From contig JAGFNQ010005258.1 of the NCBI GenBank assembly GCA_024364735.1, positions 967,965 through 1,031,964 on the forward strand: a stretch of 64,000 bases of DNA, written 5' to 3'. This DNA comes from Boesenbergia rotunda. Lineage: Eukaryota > Streptophyta > Magnoliopsida > Zingiberales > Zingiberaceae. The notes under the pieces were generated by a model. It ran no database searches and was not told the DNA's origin. It worked only from the letters and a program-made list of their open reading frames with translations. A program made the translations under genes and the position numbers. How positions within the stretch are numbered: the stretch's first letter is position 1; each line of letters opens with the position of its first letter. Shown here piece by piece: positions 57,181 through 64,000 of the stretch.

Positions 57181-58012
57181 TACCTAGAAGATCGAGATCA
57201 GATGCCTTCTGAGGTGGCCCAGTTGAAGGTTGCTAAGGATGAAGCCGAGGTTGAACTGCAACGATACAAGGCTGATGAGGCATCCCGAACAATAGAGGCC
57301 GAGGTAGAGCTCAAGGCCAGGTTTTTACACTCCGACGAATTCGACGACATTCTGGCTGGACAGGTCCTAAAGTGCCTGAAGCAGGGCTTTAATGGTGTCA
57401 TACAACATCTCCAGAAGGCCAAGTTGCTGAAGCCGGATGTATACCTGGGCTTTATGAGCGTGGGTTAGGTTTGGGATGAGCTGCTGCCCGAGGATAAGGA
57501 ACTATAGGATCTCTTCCCAAACCTACGCCTTGTATCTCCTTTTTTGCCTTTTACTTTCTTTTTTCTGATGTACTCCCAATGTACTCATCCAGCTTGAATT
57601 AAACCTTTTTGCATAATTTGTCTTGTTTGACTTTGACTTCTGTGTCTTGTGTATTCTATATTCACAACTGATTTTTCTTCTGTACCCCGAGCTTGTGTTG
57701 TGTCACCTCCAGTGAAGGAACGAGCTGCCGTAGCAACGGGGAGGTGACGCCTAGCTCAGCATCCATGAGGAGAGGACGGGGCTAAGGAAATGTCTCCTTA
57801 ATGGGGAAGAGCGTGGGCCAAGGAGCGACCTATTCCCTCGCATCCCTCCGAGATGGTCTTGGGAGCCTGAGGCCTGACATGACCTTGGGCGTTTGTTTCC
57901 CGAGGTGGTCTTGTAATCCTGAGGTACGATTTGACCTCGAGGGGTTGTGCCCCGAGGTGGTCTCAGGAATCTGAGGCCTGACTTGACCTTGGGCGTCTGT
58001 CTCCCGAGGTGG
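57181..58012 (+). mobile_element. Fragment of a Gypsy (Tat-type) element
   Basis: The frame 57163-57468, read from about 57195, encodes a Glu/Ala-rich coiled-coil segment (VAQLKVAKDEAEVELQRYKA) followed by FLHSDEFDDILAGQVLKCLK and QGFNGVIQHLQKAKLL. This is typical of the extra coiled-coil protein in plant Gypsy-type elements. After a stop it continues DELLPEDKEL. From 57838 to 58012, ~50-bp repeats with CCCGAGGTGGTCTTGG and CTGAGGCCTGAC match the LTR repeats of the Gypsy element at 31490-31760. Both ends are broken. Confidence 0.65.
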
Positions 58013-60954
58013 ACTTCCCCTTTTTGATGTTTGGCAATACGTTTAAGTTAGGGAAAATAAATAGTAATAAATAGCAACAATAATGCTAAGCAATCATTTG
58101 GACTTACGTTGCCAAGGCTCCACCTTAGATTTACACCGCCAATGCATATGCAATGCAAACATGTATGGATCCTATCCCAAGGCATCCCACACCAAACTTC
58201 CCTAAGTTAGGATTTTTACCAAAACGGGTTTTTTAAAACCTATCCCAAGGCTCCCCTACATTGGACTTACAAAGGCTTTTTAAGAACCTCTCCAAGGTTC
58301 CCCTTACGCTAAGAATAGTGCAATAATGCTCCCCCTTTACCTAGTCTCCCCCTAGACCTAGGATTTCTTGCAAAAACATGTTTGGTTTCCCAAATTAAAC
58401 CCAACACTTCTCCCCCTTTGCCTAACATCAAAAAGATTCTAATAATATCCCAATCATTGAATCTTTAACCTTTAAGTGATATAAACACAGTGTATTAACC
58501 TCCCACAAGGTTCCACACTTGTTTCCCATCAATTAGACACTTTTCAGCTGCTGAACACCCAATTCAGCCTTTACCAGTCGACTGCCCCCTGGGCCAGTCG
58601 ATTGAACTATGAAAAACCAGTTTTTCAGCATTTCTGACTCAACTTCAGAAATGCACCAAAAATTCCACAAATTTCCAAAAATTTTCAAATTTTGTGGAGA
58701 AGTTTGTGGTAACCATACCTACTTAGGAAAAATACATTCAACAATGTATCTATCACCATTCTCAAGTTAGATACAAAACCCAAAACTTCCTATGAAAATT
58801 AAGACAAACAAGAGGCAATCTCCCCCTTAACCTATGTCTTCTCCCAATTTTCAATTTACCAAGGTTAAGTTCTTCCCAACTTAACACCATAACACAGAGT
58901 TAAGTTCTACCCAACTTAACATCATTCATTCCTTTGTCAAGTTAATTCTAACTTAACAACCCAAGTTTTCTATCCTAGAACCTTCTAGAAAATCCTAGAA
59001 AACCTGAAAAAATTTAAAAAATTTGCAAGCACATTTGCTAGGATATACCCTATCCTAGAAAAATATGGTTCCATGAAAAGTATCAAATATGCTTGACTTT
59101 TGGTACATTCTCTATTTTCCTCAAAAATGGTCATTTGTATCAACTTTGAAATCTATCTATAATTCCATGTGTTTGGGCTTACCATTATAATTTGACACAT
59201 GGAATTATCCTCAACTTTCCCTTTTTTATCTCTTAATCCTAGATACATATGGGAAACTTATCAATCTTCCTTGATTTTCAAGATATCAATAAAACCTTAT
59301 TTCATTAAATCATGGGGTAACACTTTATTCAAGAAATATGAAATCATAATCAAGGATTTTAATCAAAAGTCATATCCTATCATCCAATTTTGCAATTTCT
59401 TTTTACACTTATGGATCAATTGACTACCCCAGGGGAAGTCGACTGATAAACCGAACAGAATGTTTTCAACGACAAATTCACCTGGATCAGTCGACTGGTC
59501 CCTTACCAGTCGACTGATACCTGAATTTCAGGTTTTCAGTCTAATTTCAGAAATGCATAATTAATTCCACAAATCTCCAAAAAATCTGAAATTTCGTGGA
59601 GAGATTTGTGGAACCTATGTCTACTTGGGAAAAATATGTTTCCAAACAAATATACTCCAGATCCCATGATTGGCACGAAACTCAACCCTTCCTAAATTGT
59701 ATCATTTTAACTTCTCCAAAAGTCCTAATTTTGACTTCTCCTTGATGTATCTTCTTGTACTTGATCATAATTTATTTCTATTACTGAATTATATGACATT
59801 CACACATTAAATCCTTTTTTCTATCAAATACAATCCATTTTCACCTTTTTCTCCATAACTCTTCTTTTAATATGCCAATTCCTTAGGATTAAGACTCACC
59901 TTAGTCATTCAAACCCTTTAGCACATTTCCTAGTCCACCTAGACTTCCTAGAAAGACCATCTCTTGAGATCCATTTACCATGGATCCCAAAGGCTCCTAG
60001 AACTCCCCCTTGAGTTCTTAGCCCTAGCCACCTCCCTAGGTGACTCAATCCATACTAGACCACACCGGTGAGCCCCCGGTGATTCTTGGCCTACAAAATT
60101 AACCTTCTTAACCTTAGACATCTTGTCCTTAGTTAAGCCATTCTTTTTACCTTTAAATGACACCCCTTGCCATTTTTGGACTTCTCCTTCTTGCCATAAT
60201 TATATGCTACCCTAGCATACTTCTTTCCATTGGCATTGGAGACCTTAGACCGGTATCCCAATCCCGATCTATCATAGTTAGATTTTAGACTACCCAACAC
60301 CATATCTAAACCCTTAGATCCAACCGTGAATCTTTCTAGGGTCTTTTTCAATCAATCAAGTTTTCCCCTTAAAGCTTGATTTTCCCTTTCTAGGTTTTTA
60401 ATCCTAGAATCCACATGTCCACCTTGGACATTCCTAGACCTACCCATCTTCCTAGGCATATGTCTTCCCTTCTTGGAATTAATACCTTAATCCTTAAGTC
60501 TAGAGGTCTTGGATTTTTCATGATGCATGACCTTTCTAGGATTTTGATTTACCTTGTTAACCCTATTCCTATCGTTATATTTAAAACCATGATTATGCAC
60601 AAGCAAGCACTTTTCATTAATTCTAGCATGCATGCATGAATAATTGATACTATTTTTAACATTCATGGAGGAACTTAAATTTGAATTACATTTTAACTTA
60701 AGGTTAGGAATTATCTCCCTTACCCTTGGAGTTCCCTCTTGATGTGAGCTTCTTTTCTTCCTTTCCTCTTTCTCCCATCTTCTCAAATGCCCCAATTTCT
60801 TGAGCTATTTCTTACTTGGGCATTTCGTGTAGTACTGTCCTAGCTCACCACACGTGAAGCATCTAATTTCCATTCTTTTCTCTTGGCTTCTCCAATCCTA
60901 CAACTCATGTTAGATTTAAAAGGAATTGAAATGAGTTTATGATTTACCTCCTTT

Positions 60955-61547
60955 TTCTTACCATTTGGACACTTATCCTTATAGTGCCCCCTTTTTATTG
61001 CATTCAAAGCATGTAATGTGGTCTTTTGATTTGACTTTGGTGGAAGTAGGAGCTTTCTCTTGCTCTTGTTTGGATGAGGGTCTCTCCTCCCCTAAATCCT
61101 TGAAGTTGATGTTTCCTCTTCCTCTTCTTTTGACGAAGTGAGTGGTCTCTCACTCTTTTCTTCTTCCTCTTGGGCTATTTGGCTCACTTCCTCTAATTGA
61201 ACTCATGTAGAGTTTTCATGGAATTCTTCTATCTTTTACCATAGCTCATGTGTATTTTGATATTTTCCTACATCACTAATTACATTGTTAGGCAAAATAT
61301 TAAGTAAAATTGCAATTACCTTTTCATTTGCCTTTGATTGATTTTGTTGCTCTTGATTCCAATATCTTGGTCGGAGCTTCTTCCCATGCTTATCTCTAGG
61401 AATTTCAAATGGTTCTTCAATCGCAGTCCTAAGGTCCCACTCCATTCCGAATCATGTCTCTATCCGCATCCTCCAATAGTTAAAATCCTTGGAATCATAG
61501 AGAGGTGGGACATTGATGTCATCCCCCAACTTATCTTCAATTTTCAT
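60955..61547 (-). pseudogene. Gag of the 58-62.8 kb Copia-type element
   Basis: From ATG at 61547 the minus strand reads MKIEDKLGDDINVPPLYDSK and then FNYWRMRIET, a stop, and FGMEWDLRTAIEEPFEIPRD with WNQEQQNQSKANEKVIAILL and ISDVGKYQNTHELW. This is the usual UBN2-type gag opening. Further on (about 61025-60955) a zinc knuckle, CFECNKKG followed in another frame by YKDKCPNGKKK, is broken by a frameshift. Inactive. Confidence 0.8.
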
Positions 61548-61614
61548 CTTCTCTAGCTTGTGCCCTCTCGGCGATTAGTCCGACAAGAGTGGTCCTTTTC
61601 TCTTTTATACCACT

Positions 61615-62800
61615 TGTTAGATCGTTGACGGCTGCTAGAGGGGGGTGAATAGCACTTTTCGGTTTGTTCTTCCTATAAGTGTTAGTGTGCAAGCAGAAAT
61701 AATAACAATAAAAACAAACACACGCTAACAAACCTATTTACGTGGTTCGGAGATGAAGACTCCTACTCCACGACAGTCCGTGAGGTGGACGATCCTTCGA
61801 TCCTTCGGCGGATCACTCCCCGGATGCCCTCCGGCTAGCTCGCGTAGCTCCTTGTGGGCGGAGAAATCTCGCCACAACCTTGAGTACACCTCTGAGCTCT
61901 AGAGACTACTAACAAGCCTTAATCAAACTTGTTTCGTCAAGAGCTCCCAGCCCAAACCAAGTTATCTTAAATAGAACTCAGGGCTGTAACTCACACTGGC
62001 AGTCGACTGCTCCCAGGGCAGTCGACTGTTCCCAGGGCAGTCGACTGCCCCCACTCAGATTCGACCGTTGACAGCCCAACGTTCGAATTCTGGCTACTTA
62101 CCAGTCGACTGCTCCTAGAGCAGTCGACTGGTCCAAGGTCAGAAACCTTTTTGTGAGTTTCTGTGTTCGCTGGCAGTCGACTATTATATCCCCAGTCGAC
62201 TGCCCAGCTTACAAACACACTCTTCCTCACTTCAACGACCCCCCTCCACGCGCGCCTTCAGGTACACTCCCTTGGCTTGCCCCTTGAACTCTTCTTCCAC
62301 AGGCTATCGTCCCTCGGATGTGCACACAAGTCTTCCCTTGGCTTGCTTCCGTGCCACCCTTCACGTGTGCTCTTGAAGTCCACTTCCCGGCTTGCCCTTG
62401 GTGTCCTCCTCCCTCGGCTCTTGTCCCTTAATTACCTAGCTGACTCTTCACTAGTAGCCTTGACTGTTGCCTTCGCGCCCTCTTCGTCTTCGGCCCTCGT
62501 CCCTCGGATGCACACATGCCTTCAGCTTGTCTCCATGTCATCCTTCACGTACGCCTCGAAGTCCGTGCCCCTTGGCTCATCATCCCTGCTATACCTAGGT
62601 CCCTCAGGTGCACACAAGCTTCCAGTTTGTCTCCATGCCACCCTTCTCTATATCGATGCCGTCTAGCTAAGGCAATATGTGTAACCTGCAGAACCTGCAC
62701 ACTCAAATACACATATTAAATCACAAGGGTAAACCTAACTTAACCCCTTTGCCCAAACATCAAAACTCATGGTCACTCCGGACCATAGATTGCCTCAACA
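61615..62800 (-). repeat. 5' LTR (1,186 bp) of the Copia-type element
   Basis: Starts TGTTAGATCGTTG and ends TGCCTCAACA. It is of the same family as the solo LTRs at 20775 and 55383 (AGAGGGGGGTGAATAGC at 61635, TCACATACACATA-like end). It has GTCGAC palindromes at 62001-62045, 62101-62131 and 62173-62206. Next to its left end lies the primer site, so it reads on the minus strand. Confidence 0.85.
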
Positions 62801-63730
62801 CGACTGATTCAAGTTAGGTCCTGGTGTGTTTAATCCCTCTGCTAAGTGTGGAGGAGCTTAGGTACAGAGGAAGTCGAGCATAAGACGTAGCGGACGAGAA
62901 GGATTGTGCGGGAAAGTGAGCCGACGGACTCAATACAATTCGAGGGATGTGGAAGCTGTGGAAGAGTACGCCGACGGAGCGAGAAGGACGTGCGTGGTGT
63001 CCGAGGGACTAGAAATCGGGAGGAAGGACGCTCGAGGGGTGAAAGTCCGGAGTCGGGATCGGGTGAGCCTAACTCCGGTTGACTGAAAATCACCTAGAAG
63101 ACATAGAACCAAAAGACTGATCAGTTAAAAGACTGGTCAGTTTGAACAAGTCAAACCAGGCGCCCGAAAAAAAGAGATTTATTTGTTGCTATAAAAATTC
63201 GAACCTCGAAACCTCACAAGCATATATCTCCATACTTACCGATTGGGATAAGCAAGCGATGTGATTAAAATTGTTGCGAGCAGAAGATAAAGTCATTTAG
63301 CTGTTGCGAGCAGAAGATAAAGTTTTAATTAAACTTTATCTCTTAAAGGATAACCTTATCCTTTAATCAGATCTAATGGATGCAGTTTAATCCCATCCAA
63401 GATCAACTATCCAGATTACATCCATGGATCAACGTCCAAGAGAATATTCATCAATAATCAACAATCCAGATTTATTCTCTTAGGCTATAAATAGGCTTGA
63501 AGTTTTTGCTTTAGAGATCAATCATTAATTCATTCTTATAAAATCTCTAAAAGTCTAGCATGCTGTTGTAGTAAGACTTCTCCGCCACAAGGTGATTTTT
63601 ATTGAGCGTCCACTACCTTGAAAGCAACGTTCTTAGTTGCGACCAAGTTTTTTAAAAGACGAGTGCCTTCCATTTTAATTTTTTTTACCATCTATTCATC
63701 CCCCTCTAGCTGGTCCAACCCGATCCAACA
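62801..63730 (+). repeat. LTR, plus orientation, 5' end truncated
   Basis: Its first 260 bases match the reverse complement of 43490-43200 (CAAGTTAGGT, GGAAGTCGAGC, GAAGTGAGCCGACGG-like, CGCTCGAGGGG, GTGAGCCTAACT), so it is of the same family as the LTRs of the 40251-43536 element. It ends with the U5-like CATCCCCCTCTAGCTGGTCC and ATCCAACA at 63730. About 40 bases seem lost from its start, where it abuts the neighbouring LTR. A TGTTGCGAGCAGAAGATAAAGT duplication is at 63271 and 63303. Confidence 0.75.
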
Positions 63731-64000
63731 ATGCGGTCCCTTGGATTATTCCAAAAAGGTTCTGCGAGTTTCAAGGCGTTACTAGACATACCAAACGATG
63801 ACACTGAAAAAGGGGTGACACCTTGGGATGTGCATCCATTATTGTACACGTGCCATGCCCTTATTTATTGCATGAGGGTGGCCTCTTCACTATAAAGAGA
63901 GAAAGCGAAAACGCCATCCGCTTCCATATTCTTCTCCTCCTCTTGTTAGAATTTATGGGCAAGAAGGGAAACGAGGCCCAAGATGGAAGGAGAAACTGGA
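63731..64000 (+). promoter_or_regulatory. Probable promoter and first codons of a gene running out of the window
   Basis: TATAAAGAGAG at 63891 is a good TATA box. TACACGTGCC (63844-63853) contains the ACGTG core of an ABRE/G-box-like site. A leader-like CT-rich stretch (63915-63945) follows, and then ATG at 63955 opens MGKKGNEAQDGRRNW before the window ends. The protein cannot be identified from 15 residues, and an LTR promoter cannot be excluded. Confidence 0.45.

Larger units (their letters stand above)
58013..62800 (-). mobile_element. Copia-type element with 5' LTR and gag; 3' LTR lost
   Basis: On the minus strand: 5' LTR 62800-61615, then primer site AGTGGTATA (61614-61606), gag from ATG at 61547, a long interior without recognisable pol, and a polypurine tract ATCAAAAAGGGGAAG (58029-58015). 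At this point the element is cut off against Gypsy sequence, so the 3' LTR is missing. The interior also carries GTCGAC palindromes at about 58580, 59440, 59490 and 59505, as in the LTR. Lack of pol suggests a non-autonomous family. Confidence 0.75.

Noticed and set aside
58013..60950. Several short frames within the Copia-type interior
   Set aside because: No integrase or reverse transcriptase motif could be found on either strand. The frames are short, Lys/Asn-rich and not conserved-looking.
61537..61731. Minus-strand frame beginning MLACVCFYC across the LTR and primer site
   Set aside because: It spans the LTR border and primer-binding site, so it cannot be a gag start. The gag ATG is at 61547.

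Overview
This is a stretch of flowering-plant nuclear DNA. The evidence is intron-split plant gene families (R2R3-MYB, bHLH, PIN-LIKES, phosphomannose isomerase), a eukaryotic tRNA, and a dense load of plant LTR retrotransposons and CACTA transposons. A monocot is likely and a Zingiberales-type genome is possible, but that is an impression, not a demonstration. No bacterial, plastid or viral operon structure is present.

Left part (1-13.5 kb), gene-bearing: the last two coding exons of a mannose-6-phosphate isomerase (+); an R2R3-MYB transcription factor of the MYB2/62/78/108/112/116 type (-) with an apparent one-base frameshift near its 3' end; a complete six-coding-exon bHLH transcription factor (-); an orphan last exon of a PIN-LIKES auxin carrier (+); and directly behind it a tRNA-Val(UAC).

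Middle part (15.5-34.7 kb), a tower of nested mobile elements. Arrays of about 450-bp palindromic units flank a Ty3/Gypsy element of Tat type (17087-31837, minus strand). Its reverse transcriptase is split by a solo LTR (20775-21843, target duplication CTCTT). Its gag is split by a second solo LTR (23089-30181, CTTAA). Inside that sits a CACTA transposon (23607-28588, target duplication GTC). It carries a PIN-LIKES-like gene fragment and is itself split by a 3.3-kb solo LTR (23949-27284, GTTGT). A decayed CACTA transposase lies to the right (33.8-34.7 kb).

Right part (35-63.7 kb): more LTR elements (a solo LTR at 37460-39560; a short Copia-type element at 40251-43536; a degenerate plus-strand Copia at about 50.4-57.2 kb broken by two solo LTRs; a minus-strand Copia-type element at 58.0-62.8 kb), one unknown small gene at 44794-45252 (-), and AT-rich intergenic DNA. 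The window ends with what looks like a promoter and the first codons of a gene (ATG at 63955).

The genes are separate nuclear transcription units and do not form a pathway. The most unusual signal is that several otherwise different LTRs share a U5-like end but each carries its own cluster of short palindromes (GTCGAC-centred, CGGTC/GACCG, GGCGCC, or GAGGCACC/GGTGCCTC).
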